From the NCBI GenBank assembly GCA_037447655.1, contig JBBHKE010003448.1:293115-350886 (forward strand): a stretch of DNA of 57,772 nucleotides. Reading direction: 5' to 3'. Both the position numbers and the translations under genes were made by a program. The notes below the pieces were generated by a model. It was not told the DNA's origin and did no database searches. It was given only the letters and a program-made list of their open reading frames with translations. The stretch comes from Zygnema cylindricum. Lineage: Eukaryota; Streptophyta; Zygnematophyceae; Zygnematales; Zygnemataceae. Below are positions 39,467 through 51,403 of the stretch, in pieces. Every line of letters begins with the position of its first letter. Within the stretch, counting starts at the first letter, position 1.

Positions 39467-40353
39467 GTCCAGGTTTGTTACAAAAATGGCACAAACCTTT
39501 GAGAGTCCTTGGTCTAAACTCGTTGGTCTGATTTTTCGACCCCCCCCTTCCATAATTTCTGACCGGTTTCCTAGAATCATTGTTCCTCCAATCGGTCCCA
39601 GCTACCAAGGCATGCTCACTCTTCTCTCCTCTTCGGATATCAGTCGTATTTTCCCGAACGAGAATCATCCCTACCACTGAATTCCAAATCCACCTTGAGT
39701 CCGGCTAGTCCTACACACGGTCAACTATGTTCTTCACTCATTTGGTAAATTTATGAGCAATTAATTATCCTTCATCTTTTCAGTTTCAACTTGTCCTGCA
39801 CTCTTTAGCTCCATGAAAAGTGTTGCAAGCTCATTACAAAAGTCCAACATCTTCCCCCCCTTGTATACATATGCGTCTATTTTATAGTCAGCCAACCGAT
39901 GTTGTTGGATCGTACCACTTCATTACATCTCTATGAAAGCCACCAAATGATCGGATGCCCTGTCTACCTGCAAATGAGGAGATGCAAGCCCTTGAGTAAG
40001 ATGGCGGAGAATGAAGTGCTTAGCTGCCATATTGTTGTAGTCCCAGGTATCGATATCATTCTCCTCGTTCCTCGGAATAGGTGACATGAATGCCAGACCA
40101 GTTGCTATTGGTGTGATCGTCTCCTTCTCTTTTCCTTTGTCCACAAGCTCCCCTTGCTTTGTCTCCTTTGTTAAAGATGGATCTGCATCTTTGGTGAATT
40201 TGCTTCCTGTAAACCTTGAATGGATCGAAAGACTTGATGGACACCTCACGCGTCCACTCACTATTCCCCAAAACCTTTTTCTCACATAGAGATTCTGTCA
40301 TCATACTTTCCCAGTATATGAAGCCAGTTCCATTGAAGATGGGCACCCTAGAA
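39467..40353 (-). pseudogene. C6 Gag, 3'-truncated
   Basis: Leader PPSRVPIFNGTGFIYWESMM, then an acidic spacer, KHFILRHLTQGLASPHLQ, a broken middle, MILVRENTTDIRRG, and the knuckle start LCHFCNKPGH at the cut. A frameshift near 40270 and several stops are present. The Gag frame is open from before the LTR end, but the LTR ATG is ATT here and the primer-site ATG is kept. Confidence 0.82.
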
Positions 40354-41119
40354 GGTGGGTCCATAACTTGCAATTTTGAGACCTCAATAGTTCCTCGGAT
40401 TAGGCAGCTCACACAAAGCCTCTATGATAACCCCGACCCATTTTGTGTTTCAGGAAGGATAACTGCCACCCTAAGAGACAAAAACTTTGGCCGCCTTCGC
40501 CCTTCTGAAGGCAAGACTCACGTGAATGTATAGCAAAAAAAATCTCTGAATTTGCTTCCCTGAGTAGTAAGTTATAGAGGGTCAAAGTTGACCTTTTGTA
40601 TAGAAGCTCTGTGGGAGAGAGGGTCCAATCTATCAATTTTTTTTAAGTCCTATCTCTCTCTAAAACTTTATCTAGTGAAGTACGGCACCAATCATAATAC
40701 AGTGTCGTACAAAAAGGTACAGGTGCCTGTGTACTTTTTGTACGGCCATTGTACGACATGGCCAACAAGTCGGCATATGTCATTTTTGGATTCGTTCTAG
40801 TAATCCTGGATATGTTATAATCGAATGTGGTTGTGCTACGTGTCAATTGATGTGACGTCGATTGTTAACTTCTGAAAACCGATTCCGCTATCTCAGCATG
40901 CTCTGCGGCCGTTCGATTAAACTGGATTTCAATCGTAGGCGTCATAATTACTTGCGCAATATTTGTTTCGCATTTGAAACAAAGTGCGTGGTATCTGTTT
41001 CGGATATCTCGTACGCTGTACAACACAAACTGTATCTATGTCAAATTATCCCGTTAAATAAAATAGCCTATATGTTAATATTTATATAGCTATCAAACCT
41101 TATATCGTATTACCTTTAT

Positions 41120-41370
41120 CTTAGACTAATTAGCTAAGGCTATTGGTTAGCGGTGGCTCTGACGGACGGCAGGTAGCACGTTCAAATCTTGGGTCCGTGA
41201 AGCACCATTTTGGTAAATCTACCAATCTAATGCATGTCCCCGTCTTGATACCATAGGCAGCAATGGCCCTAGCTCCCTCTCCAACTTTTAGTGATTGCGA
41301 CAAGTGTGGGAGCTGAAGAGAGGAGTTAGAGGAAGACTGCCTCTGCTTCATTTCTGCATTTTCTCTTTTA
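41120..41370 (+). ncRNA. Antisense tRNA-like / hairpin unit in C6 5' LTR
   Basis: Helix ACGGAC/GTCCGT (41162-41167 with 41193-41198) around B-box-like CGTTCAAATC. Hairpin CTAGCTCC/GGAGTTAG with loop part AGTGATTGCGACAAGTG. The T-run is weak (TTCATTTC). Confidence 0.42.
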
Positions 41371-41558
41371 CAAAACCTAGAAAATACTAAAATTACCTTT
41401 AATTTCTACAATGAGGGTTTGTTTTAATTAAAACACCCACTTACAACCGATTGGTTTTCGGTTGGGCGGACAATCCACCAGCTCCGAAGTATCGGCTGCC
41501 ATCATTGAGGCCATCTCCTCATTGATGGCTTTCTTCTAGAGGTACCTTTTTGGACTAT

Positions 41559-42437
41559 TCATCGCCTCTCCATAAGTTTGAGGTTCATCCGGATGAGATA
41601 GTTTTGTTTCCTTGTTATTAACCTATTTTTCTTGCAACCTTTTATATCCTCATCATATCCTAATAAGTACCCTAGTTTTCTTTTATGATCTAGCTTCCAA
41701 TTAGACCAATCAGTATCTAGACTGAACACTTGACTGCCAAAAACCTTTAAGTAAGATATATCTGGTTTCTGGCCTCTCCCTCTCTCATAAGGTGTTTGGC
41801 CTTTTACCGCTGATGTAAGAACTCTTTTTTTGAGGTAATTAGCATAATTCATTGCTTCAGCCCAAAACCTTTTTGTTATGTTCTTATCTGACAACATATT
41901 TCAAATACTATCACTTAGTGTCCTATTTAATCTTTCAGCTACACCATTCTTTTCTGAGTTTTTTGGAACCGTCTTTTAGTGTTGGACTCCATCTTCCCTC
42001 AAAAAATCCTCAAACTGGTTAGAGGTATACTCTCCATCATTGTAACCCGATACTCTCTTCATTGGGGTTTCATGGAGTTTTTCACTCCATGCTTTATATT
42101 GGATAAAACATTCCTGAGCCTCTAAATTATTTTTCCAAAAATGCACTCTGGAATTCTGAGAAGAATCATCGTTGATAGTCATCATAAATCTCTTCCTCCT
42201 AAGTGAGGGCACTTTGGCCGGTCCCCAAATATGTGTGTGTACTAAATCTAAAATCTTTTCTCCCTTATAGGTGGTTGTTTTTGGGAAGGGTAACCTTTGT
42301 GCTTTACCTTGAGCACATCTACTAGAATCACTTAGATTCTGACTATCACCAAACTGAATCCCTTCCACTACTCCTATATTTTTCATCTCTCTTAACTTAT
42401 CTAGGTTCACATGCCTGAGCCTCTTAGGCCACAACAT
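41559..42437 (-). pseudogene. C7 integrase
   Basis: Zinc-finger part PKRLRHVNLDKL (first His lost) with CAQGKAQRLPF; catalytic first Asp replaced in VHTHIWGPA; second Asp in SGYNDGEYTSNQF altered from SDNGGEY; Glu region broken by a frameshift near 41900; then RFWAEAMNYANYLKKR and LKVFGSQVFSLDT. At least two catalytic positions are lost. Confidence 0.85.
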
Positions 42438-42467
42438 TATATCATGAACATCAACATAATAAATTTT

Positions 42468-42850
42468 CTACTTTTCATTGCTTAAAATCAGCCTAAACAT
42501 CCCTTGGCTACCTTTATCAACTGTGAAATACACTTCCTCCTCAAAACTAGCAGTAAAGACTCCTTTCCTAATGCTAGTATCAAAACCCTTATCATCTAAT
42601 ACAGATGTAAAGATGAGGTTTTTGTTCAGCTCCGAAATAAACAATACATTGGAGATGTAACTATGGATGTCTTTCCTTCTATTAACACTTTCAGATCTAC
42701 CGATCGTACAAGAGTTGTAGTGACTATCTTCCATCTGCGTACTCTATCTCTACGGTGGGAATCTTTTTTATCTCATTGAACATGTGTTTATCCTTACATA
42801 TGTGCATGGAGGCACATGAATCTACAATCTAGCATGCTTCACCTTTCAAT
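42468..42850 (-). pseudogene. C7 protease
   Basis: FISELNKNLIFTSVLDDKG and FTVDKGSQGMFRL are typical of the protease-integrase border in this family; upstream a damaged active-site region lies near 42810-42840. Frames are broken near 42735. Confidence 0.75.
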
Positions 42851-42867
42851 CTAGCAAAAGCATATTT

Positions 42868-43942
42868 CTACTTTCGTGGAATTTCGACCTCGTTTTGCGC
42901 CTCCAACTCCTCATCGAATAGGAGCTCATCATCCTTGTCCTCGGTTTCCGCCTCATGTACTTGTGTCACACGGGCCTTTTTCTTTCCTTTCGAGGGTCCA
43001 ACGATCTTCCCATCCTTTAATCGGAGCTTGGTTAACTTAGTGCACTTCGCCATATAGTGCCCTGGTTTCTTACAAAAATGGCACAAACCCTTAGAAGCAC
43101 TTGGTTTAAACTTGTCCATGTGATTTTTCTGCCCCCTCCCTCCGTAATTTCCGACCATTTTCTTGGAATCATTGTTCCTCGAATTGGTCTTTGCTGCCAA
43201 GGCTTGCCCAGTCTTTCCTCCTCTTTGGTTCTCAATCATATTCTCCCGAACGAGAATCATCCCTACCACTGAATTCCATATCCACTTTGAGTCCGGCAAG
43301 TTTTGCACACGGTTGACTATGTTCTCGAACTCATCTAGTAACTTTTTGAGCAAGCACTTTACATTTACATTTTCTTTTTCAACCTGTCCCGCACTTTGTA
43401 GCTCTATGAAAAGTGTTTCGAGCTCATTACAAAAATCCAACATCTTACCCCCTTTGTATACATATGTGTCAATTTTCTGATCAGCCAACTAGTGTTGTTT
43501 AATCAACCAGTTATATACATCATTATCAGAGCCACCCAAAGATCGGATGCCTTTTGTACTGGCAAATAAGGAGATGCAAGCCCTTAAGTAAGATGGCGGA
43601 GAATAAAGTGCTTTGCCGCCATATTGTTATACTCCCAGGCATCGGTATCATTCTCCTCGTTCCTCAGAATAGGTGACATGAATTTTGAACCGGTTGCTAT
43701 TCGTGTGAGTGTCTCCTTCTCCTTTCCTTTGTCCACCACCTCCCATTCGATTGTCTCCTCCGTTGGAGATGGATTTGCATCTCTGGTGAATCTGTTTTTT
43801 GTAAACATTGGAGGGATCGGAGACTGGATGGACGCCTCACTTGTCCACTCACTATTCCCCAAAACTGTTTCTCAAATAGAGATCTTGTCATCATACTTTT
43901 CAGTATATGAAGCCTGTTCTATTGAAGATGTGCACCCTTGAG
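42868..43942 (-). pseudogene. C7 Gag
   Basis: The open piece 43488-42868 contains YKGGKMLDFCNELETLF, a perfect knuckle CHFCKKPGHYMAKC and an acidic tail ending NEVEIPRK. The N-terminal piece (43862-43584) has GNSEWTSEAS and AAKHFILRHLT. A stop and frame changes separate them. It retains the best zinc knuckle among the old minus-strand copies. Confidence 0.85.
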
Positions 43943-43957
43943 GGTGGGCCCATAACC

Positions 43958-44991
43958 TGAATTTTTGAGACCTCATAGGTTCTTAGAGTAGGCAATTCAC
44001 ACAAAGCCTCTGGGATAACCCTGACCCCTTTGTGTTTCAGCAAAAATAACTTCCACCTTGGGTAACAAAAACACTCACCACTTTTTGCGTTGTGAAGGCA
44101 AGACTCACTTGAGTTGATAGCAAAAAGAGTTTATGAATTTGCTCCCCTGAGAAATTAGTTATAGAGTGTCAAAGTTAACCTTTTGTAAAGAAACTCTCTC
44201 GAACTACCAAATTTTTCTAAGTCCTATCACTCTCTAAAACTCTATTTACTGAATTACAGCACCAATTATAATACTGTGTCGTACAAAAAGGTATAGGTGT
44301 TCGTGTAATTTCTCTATGGCCATTGTATGACATGGCCAACAAGTCGACACATGTCATATTTGGATTCGTTCTTATAATCCTCGGCGATGCCGTAATCCAA
44401 TATGGTTGTGCCACGTGTCAATTGATGTGGACGTGACCCTAAACCGCCAAAATCCATTCCGCGATCTCGGCATCCTTTGCGATCGTCTGATCAAAACCAG
44501 GTTTCAATCGTAGCCGTCATAAATACTCGCACGATATTTGTTTCGCTGTCGAAAAAAAATGCACGGTATCCGTTTCGGAACCGTACCATACTCCGTACAT
44601 CACAAAACTAAATTTATGCATAATGTATATAGGTTTTGTTAAATGATTTTTTTCGCGTCTAACTATTTAATTATTTTTTAAACGTATAGAATTTACCATT
44701 GATCTTAGGATTTGTTGGATAAAGCTAACTGCTACCGGCTCACGTGACGGACGGCAGGTTTCAGGATCATATCCTAGGTCTGTTCAGTATCATTTAAGTA
44801 AATCTACTAAAAACAACTAGGTGATTCTCTCTAATCAGCACAGGCAGCCATGGTTGTAGCTCCTTCTTCAACCATCAATGACTGCGTCAAGTGTGGGAGC
44901 TGAAGAGAGGAGTTAGAGGCAGACTGCCTGAGCTTCTTTTCTACATTTCATTTTAGACCTAAAAAATACTAAATTAACCATTAATTTTTAC
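43958..44991 (-). repeat. C7 5' LTR
   Basis: About 1034 bp, same subfamily as the C6 LTR. G-box GCCACGTGTC near 44411, tRNA-like block at 44700-44790 (helix ACGGAC/GTCTGT with a G-U), hairpin near 44855-44920. Confidence 0.85.
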
Positions 44992-45155
44992 TGGCAGCCT
45001 AATATATTTTATGAATTCTACCCGCCCAGATATAGCCGCAGCTGTAGGAGTACTAAGTAGGAGTCTGAATGCTCCCACTAAACGGGATTGGGAGGCAGCT
45101 AAGATAGTCCTTAGATATCTCATAGAGACTAGATATATATGGTTGCATTTTTAAC
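44992..45155 (+). pseudogene. C8: copia RNase H connection fragment, opposite strand
   Basis: Plus-strand reading GSLIYFMNSTRPDIAAAV, then RDWEAAKIVLRYLIETR, ending WLHF at the C9 LTR. It is about 54 codons with no stop. It is the only pol sequence on the plus strand right of 33 kb. Confidence 0.85.
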
Positions 45156-46233
45156 TGTGACACCTCCATTGGTACACAAAATGTCCAACGTATATGAAGC
45201 CTCTACGATAATATTTGCACTTTTGACTTTGGAAATGAATAAGTGCCACCCTGGCACACAAAAACTCTGACCGACTACATCTCTGTGTAGCCTATTCTCC
45301 TTTGAGTTTGCAGCAAAAAGAATCACTAAATTTGCTCACCTGAGCATTATGTTATGGTTTTCAAATACAACGAATTTATACAGATGGCATTTGGGAGAGG
45401 GGGCTCCCAAAAAATATCTAAGTCCTAAGAACCTACTCATAGCCCTTCTAGACCAATCAAATTACCATCCAATACATAATGTACATACAAAGTATGGTAG
45501 CCGTCGTACTTTATGTACGGAAATATTCGGCAGCAATCTCAGTCTGCCAGGTGGCATATAAGTGGTCTCCATTCTGTCCCTTTCTTCTTCCTCATCCTAT
45601 AGGATGGTGCCACTTGTCATCTTCCTCCACTTTGGCAAAGTGCTCTTAGGAAAACCTTTCCAGCATGCCGGCACTCATGCGTGCCGTCCATTCGTAATTC
45701 GGCGATCAATTTCGGTCGTTTGATAGGATGGCGAGCCGAATATTGTTTGACCGTTGAAATTCAAAGATCGTCGTTCCGTGTTGACCATTGAATTTAAACG
45801 GTCGTCATCGCGTTTGACCATTGAAAATGCGTTTTACTCTGCGAACCGTTGATCGCAAAACGACATTTGATTTCGTTTTGTTCATTTCACGCGGTACAGT
45901 ATTTCGTGAGGTACTGTACGTTTTAATGTTTCATTTCGTTGAAATGTGTCGCCTCTTTATTTTATAAATATTTGTCAAATACAAGAATGGTAACGATGCA
46001 ACAAGACATACTGGATAAGGACAACGGCTACTCCGTACGTTTGTCATATACAGGTCACACGATCAATTCTTGTTTTTATGAACCTTTCTTTTGCAAAAGC
46101 CTTGTCTTCTGCCTGTCTTCAGGGGCACCCATGGGTACCTGCTAGCTCCAAGTGACTACGACAAGTATGAGAACACTTTAGAATGCCCATAGAGTGACTA
46201 AGAAGATAGATTATAAAATACCTTTTTCAATAC
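45156..46233 (-). repeat. C9 3' LTR
   Basis: About 1078 bp and quite diverged. It contains three TTGACC words (45747, 45781, 45814) in a 34-bp tandem pattern, not seen in the other LTRs, and a weak tRNA-like block near 46010-46080. The hairpin region is mostly lost. Confidence 0.82.
45747..45819 (+). promoter_or_regulatory. Triple W-box-like repeat in C9 LTR
   Basis: TTGACCGTTGAAAT, TTGACCATTGAATT and TTGACCATTGAAAA, spaced 34 and 33 bp. TTGACC contains the W-box core bound by plant WRKY factors. Binding is an inference. Confidence 0.5.
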
Positions 46234-46239
46234 TCCCAT

Positions 46240-46599
46240 TATTTTCTAGTCCGTCTTTTCTTTTAGTCCACACTTCTCCCAACGAAATATCAATTTTGGA
46301 GAGGGAACCGGCTTTGTCATCTATGTGCTACCATCTCTCCATCCGGTCTATATTCCAAACTAATTATTTTATTCTCAACCTTCTCTCTAACAATGCTCAA
46401 ATGAATATCCATATGCTTTGCTTTAAAGTTATGCTTAGGGTTTGCTGCAATTGCAATCGTAGCTTGATTGTTACAAAATATCTTTTGCACTCCATTCTTC
46501 ATATATCCCTATTCATGAAGCAAATATTTCACCCACATTAATTCTTTCATAGCCAAACAAGAGGCCATATACTCAACCTCCATGGTGGACTGAGCAATC
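46240..46599 (-). pseudogene. C9 RNase H, C-terminal part
   Basis: Contains KNGVQKIFCNNQATIAIAA (catalytic Asp of DNQA changed to Asn), KAKHMDIHLSIVREKVENK and, after a break, the C-terminal tail up to the purine tract. The upstream end, EYMASCLAMKELMWVK, stops at the solo LTR insertion and the domain resumes at 47653. Confidence 0.87.
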
Positions 46600-47647
46600 T
46601 GAAACTCTGAGACCTCCATAAGTCCTCAGAGTGGACAGCTTCCAAGAAGCCTCTAGGATAATCCTGACCCCTTTGTGTTTAAGCAAAAATAACTGCCACC
46701 CTGGCAGACAAAAACTCTGACCAACTTCACCCCTGTGAAGGGAAGACTCCCCTGAGTCGATAGCAAAAAGAATCTCTGAATTTGCTCCCCTGAGCAGTAA
46801 GTTATGGAGGGTCAAAGTTGACCTTTTGTACAGAAGCTCTCTGGGAGAGGGGGTCCTATCTTCTAATTTTTCTAAGTCCTATCTCTCTCACAGACTCTAT
46901 CTACTTATGTACGGAACCAATCAGAATTGAGTTCCGTACGCAAAAGTACAGCTGCCGGTGTACTTTATGTACGGACATTGTACAACATGGCCTAAATGTC
47001 ACACATGTCAAATCCGGATTCGGTGCCATAATCTCCGGAGATTCCACAATCCAACGGAATTTCGCCACGCGTCATCCGATGTGGCGATGGCCACAAACCG
47101 CCGAAATCTTCCTCCGCGATCTCGGCGCTAATCCCGGCCGTCCGATTAAATTCGGCTTTAATCGTAGCCGTAATAAATACATGCGCGGTATTTGTTTCAT
47201 TTACGAAACAAATGCGCGGTACTGATTTTTGTCCGTACCGTAAGTCGTACATTATATATTACTGGATCTATGTATCCCGTAATTCATTTCAGTTAAATGG
47301 TTTATCGCACGTATACATATTTAAATAAATATCAAACTATATGCTATGTAACACTACTGCTAGACTTAACGGCTAAGGCTACCGGCTATTTCCTATCTGC
47401 CTGCCGGTAGGTACAAGGATCAAATCCTTCCGCCGGCACATACCTTTTAATTAAACAAATAAACCCTAATATAAAATTCCCGCAAACCTCAGGATAGCCA
47501 AGGTAGTCATGGCTCTAGCTTCCTCTCTAATTTCTCAGTGACTGCGACAAGTTTGAGAGTTGGAGAGAGAAGTTAGAGATAGACTGCCTCGACTTCTATA
47601 TTTCTTTTCAGACCTAGAAAATACTAATAAAACCATTAGTTTCTACA
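46600..47647 (-). mobile_element. Solo copia LTR 2, with target duplication
   Basis: 1048 bp, TG...CA, perfect target duplication CAATC (46595-46599 and 47648-47652). It is almost identical to solo LTR 1 (1170-2218), with scattered single-base differences. It carries the tRNA-like block (47350-47440) and the antisense hairpin (about 47513-47578). It sits in the RNase H of C9, whose frame continues across it. Confidence 0.93.
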
Positions 47648-47652
47648 CAATC

Positions 47653-49271
47653 ACCTTTTATTGCTTGCTGCTCCAACAACAAGCCCCATTCCCAACATAC
47701 AGCACATACCCAGAAGTACACCTCCTCATCGGAGCATCCCTATATTTGGCATCATTCGAAGTGGTGATGTCAGTATTATCCCCTCCCTAATGCAACCACA
47801 TATCTCTTGTTTCTATCAAGTATCGCATGACCCTTTTGGTCGCTTCCCAATCTTTCTTCCTAGGATCATTCAGACTCCTACTTAATACTCGCACAGTTGT
47901 TGCTATATCAGGACAAGTACAGTTCATAAAATAGATCAAACTACCGACAACTTGTCTGTACGGAATAGTTTGCATGAACTTGCTTTCCTCGGGTCCTTAC
48001 TCTTTATCTAAGATCAAGACTATTTTTTAAGAGCTCCCCTCATTTCCCTTTTTAAAGTCCAAGGGAGTCGTACAACTATTTGCCTAATCCATTTGAAAAT
48101 TTTCAAGCATATTCCTTATTGTTTCCTTTTGAGTTAGTCTAATTGTTTTCTTCTCTCTATCCTTTTCCACTTGAATTTTCAAAATGTCCTTTGCCTCTCC
48201 CAAGTCCTTAATTTCAAATCTACTCTTTAGATCCTTTTTCAACCTATTAATTTTCTCCATCGATTTACTCCAAAAAAGTAAATCATCCACATAGATAGCA
48301 ATGAAAATTATACCTTCCTCATCCTCAAATAGATAGATGGAATGATCGGAAGTGATTCGGATATATCCCAAATAGGTTAGAAACTTGTCCAACTTCTTGT
48401 TCAATTGGCGTGGAGCTTGCTTTAGTCCGTAAAGTGATTTTATCAGTCTGCACACCTTACTTTCTTCTCGTTTCTCCACAAATCCTTTTGGCTGCCGCAT
48501 GAAGATCTCTTCTTGTAATTCTCCATGTACGAAAGCGGTTTTGATGTCCATCTGGTGCACTTCCATGTTTTTCGCTGCCGTAGGACTAAGTAGAATCCGG
48601 ACGGAGGAAATTCTAACAACTAGAGCAAAGGTCTTCTCATAATCGATTCCCTCCTTCCGTATGAACCCCTTTGCCACCAGTCTTGCCTTATATCGCTGGA
48701 TAATGTTATTCGAATTGATTTTCAACTTAAATACCCAGTAGCATCCTATCCGTTTTCTGTTTGGAGGACAATCCACCAACTCCCATGTATTTGCTTCCAT
48801 AATAGAAGCCATCTCATCATTAATGGTTGTCACCCATTTACTACTTTTCAGATTATTAATTGCCTCCAAGTAAGTCAGGGGTTCGCTCAAATGTGATAGC
48901 TTAGTTACCTTGTTGTTCACTTGTCTCTCTTGATGTCTCTTGCTGCTTCTCCGACCTCGTTCAAACTCCGACGCTAGAATAGAGGGTAATCTTGGATTTC
49001 TCCGAACAGCTTCAACTTCTCCCCTATCCGTGGAGTCCATCTCCGGACGTTCATTGTCTATTTCCGGTCTTTCCTCGTTTTGAGCCGAAAGCTGTGACTC
49101 CAAAAGACGGTCACTCTCGGTCAGATTTTTCTCTTCCTCTGCAAGGTAAGGCTGAAGCGGAGTCCGGTTAGAAGAATCTGAATTTAACTCATTTTCGGAT
49201 TCAATTCTAATTCTAACCGGTTTAGTGTATTTCAAGGGATCTATAGACTTCCGTTCATCCATGACTACCAA
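47653..49271 (-). pseudogene. C9 reverse transcriptase and start of RNase H
   Basis: The large open frame 49271-48084 (395 codons) spans the acidic linker (RRNPRLPSILASEFERGRRS), then WVFKLKINS, VHQMDIKTAFVHGELQEEI, SLYGLKQAPRQLNKKL, AIYVDDLLFWSKS (YVDD near 48280) and the thumb. A stop in the NSCTTP region (48088) and frame changes break it; RNase H resumes at 47975 (YRQVVGSLIYFMNCTCPDI) up to the solo LTR. The RT core itself is uninterrupted, unusual among these old copies. Confidence 0.9.
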
Positions 49272-49316
49272 GTGTTTTACTACAATTATGTCTTCTCTTC
49301 CGAGATCATAAACCCT

Positions 49317-50090
49317 CTATCCTTTTACATTTTCATCATATCCAAGTAAGTATCCCGGCTTTCCTCTTTCATCTAACTTCCAATCATATTTTTCTGTGTT
49401 TAAACTAAACACTTGGCTTCCAAACACCTTTAAGTGTGAAATATTAGGTTTTCTCTTGGTCCATCTTTCATAAGGTGTTTTTCCTTTTACCGCCGAGGTA
49501 AAGACTCTATTTTTGAGATAGTCAGCACAATTCATAGCTTTTGCCCAAAATCATTTTCTTATCTTTTCATCTGACAACATACTACAAGCACTATCACTCA
49601 ATGTTCGATTTAGTCTGTGTGCTACATCATTTTGTTCTAGATTCTTTGGAATAGTATTTTGGTGTTGAACCCTTTGCTCTTTCAAGAAATCTTCAAACCC
49701 ATTAGAAGTGTATTCCCTCATTATCACTCCTCACTCTCTTTATAGGTGTCTCATGAAGCTTTTCACTCCATGCTTTATACACCTTAGAATAAGCTGAAGC
49801 CTCATATTTGTTTTTCAAGAAGCATACTCTAGAGTATATAGACCAATCATCAGTGATAGTAAGCATAAATCTTTTCCCTTTAACTGATGGTACTTTGGCC
49901 GATCCCCATATGTCAGTTGAACTAGATCTAAGACCTTTTCACCCTTATATGTTGCGGCTTTTGGAAAAGGCAACCTGTGGGTCTTTCCTTGAGCACATCC
50001 ACTACAATAATCCAAAGTCTCATTGTCTCCAAATTGTATTCCCTCGACTACACCCATTTTCTTCATTTCTTTCAATCTATCTAGATGCAC
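49317..50090 (-). pseudogene. C9 integrase
   Basis: Pieces: CSGCAQGKTHRLPF of the zinc finger (50090-49815), LDLVQLTYGDRP where VHTDIWGPA is expected (a one-base loss shifts the frame at the first Asp), a broken second Asp near 49730, AQHNQNDVAHRLNRTL-like sequence near 49620, and the C-terminal LKVFGSQVFSLNT (49535-49317). Confidence 0.85.
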
Positions 50091-50096
50091 ATGTCC

Positions 50097-50540
50097 CTAT
50101 ATTTTATGCCACATCATCAAATCACTTACACCAGCATTGTAAACTCTCGTCTTTCCATTACTGAAATTCAGCCTAAACATTCTCTGGCTACCCTTTTCAG
50201 TTGTGAAGTACACTTCATTATCATAGCTAGCAACAAAGACTCCTTTGTTAATACTAGTCTCAAAACCCTTATCATCTAAGACCGACGTAGAGATAAAATT
50301 CTTGTTCAACTCTGGAATAAAAATAACATCAAAAAAAGTGACTATAGATGTCTTACCATCAACTAAGACTCTCAAATCCACTGCTCCCACTAAATTAGTG
50401 GTCAATATTCTCCCATCCCCTTACTCTATCTCTACAGTAGGGATCTTTGGCATTTTGGTAAATAATGGTTTTCCTCTACACATAAACATAGAGGCTCCTA
50501 AATCAATAATCCATCCTTCCCTAGGAGCTTCTTTTACTCC
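50097..50540 (-). pseudogene. C9 protease
   Basis: Active-site region GWIIDLGASMFMC (50520 or so): the DSGAS-type motif is DLGAS, so Ser is changed but Asp, Gly and Ala are kept. Body with VEIE, LRVLVDGKTSIVTF and IPELNKNFISTSVLDD. A one-base frame change lies near 50415. Confidence 0.85.
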
Positions 50541-51403
50541 ACCGAAAGCACACTTTATCCTCCTTGGAATCTCCAGCTCACATTTCACCTCCAGCTTCTC
50601 GTTGAGGAGGAGTTCTCCATCATCCTCATCGCAATCCTCTCCGATGAATTCTGTTGCCACCAATACCTTCTTTTTTCTTGCGGTTGGTTTTCCGACCTGT
50701 TCCTCATTCAATCTCAACTCTGTCAGTTTAGTACACTCCGCCATGTAATGTTTCGGCTTCTTACAAAAATGACAAAGCCCTTTCGGAGGCCTTGATCTAG
50801 ATCCGTCATGGTTTCCTTTTCCTCCTCCACCAAAGTTTCCAGAAGGTTTCTTAAAATCCTTATTCTTTAATTAGTTCTAGCAGCTAATGCTTGAAAACTC
50901 TTTCCTCCTCTCCGAATCTCAATAATGCTTTCCCAAACCAAAATCATCCCTACAACGGAGTTCCCGATCCATCGATGATGCGGCAAGTTTTGAACCCAAT
51001 TGACAAAGTTTTGATTATAACGTGGGAGTTTCATTTACAAAGTATTCACGTTCTCTTTCTCTATCTCCCTTTATCCTGCACTCTCCAACTCCATAAATAA
51101 CCCGGCCAAGTCATTGCAAAAGTCTAACATCTTCCCCTCTTTGTACACACATGTGTGTACCTTTTGATCTACCAACTTGTGCTGCTGAATCGTTCCGCAC
51201 TTGTAAATGTTGAGAAGAGCCTCCCACTACTCGTCTGCCCTCTCCACTATAGATGGGGTGTAGCCACTACTTGAGTGAGATGCCCGAGAATAAAATGAGT
51301 CGCTACAGTATTGTTGAAATCCCAAATTTCACTATCATTTGCCTCGGATTTGTGAACATCTGCTACCGGAACTGATCTAGTTTCCATCGCTGTGAGTTTC
51401 TCC
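50541..51403 (-). pseudogene. C9 Gag, N-terminus cut
   Basis: Acidic tail (GEDCDEDDGELLLNEKLEVK), knuckle LCHFCKKPKHYMAEC (Gly changed to Lys), MILVWESIIEI, then KHFILG-like sequence near 51290 (SEIWDFNNTVATHFILGHL). It is cut by the C10 LTR at 51403. Stops occur near 50870 and 51030. Confidence 0.8.

Larger units (their letters stand above)
39467..41410 (-). mobile_element. C6: copia fragment, gag start plus 5' LTR
   Basis: Minus-strand copia with 5' LTR 40369-41410 (1042 bp), primer-binding site 40354-40368 (two changes) and gag (listed separately) cut inside the zinc knuckle at 39467. Everything downstream of gag is missing. It landed in, or was joined to, the RT of C7. The LTR carries the tRNA-like block at 41120-41200 and the hairpin at 41272-41333. 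Confidence 0.85.
41411..44991 (-). mobile_element. C7: copia fragment, RT start to 5' LTR
   Basis: Contains, from right to left, 5' LTR (43958-44991), primer-binding site 43943-43957 (GGTTATGGGCCCACC, perfect), gag, protease, integrase, and a short start of RT at 41411-41530 (CPPNRKPIGCKWVF-like). The 3' half is missing, and the C6 LTR abuts the break. The right LTR end has decayed (TTAATTTTTACTGG) and meets an inverted RNase H fragment. Confidence 0.85.
45156..51403 (-). mobile_element. C9: copia element, 5' end cut
   Basis: 3' LTR 45156-46233, purine tract (CTAGAAAATAATGGGAG in sense), RNase H, RT, linker, integrase, protease and gag, the last cut at 51403 by C10. It is interrupted in RNase H by solo LTR 2 (46600-47647). 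Its 5' LTR is not in the window. Confidence 0.9.
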
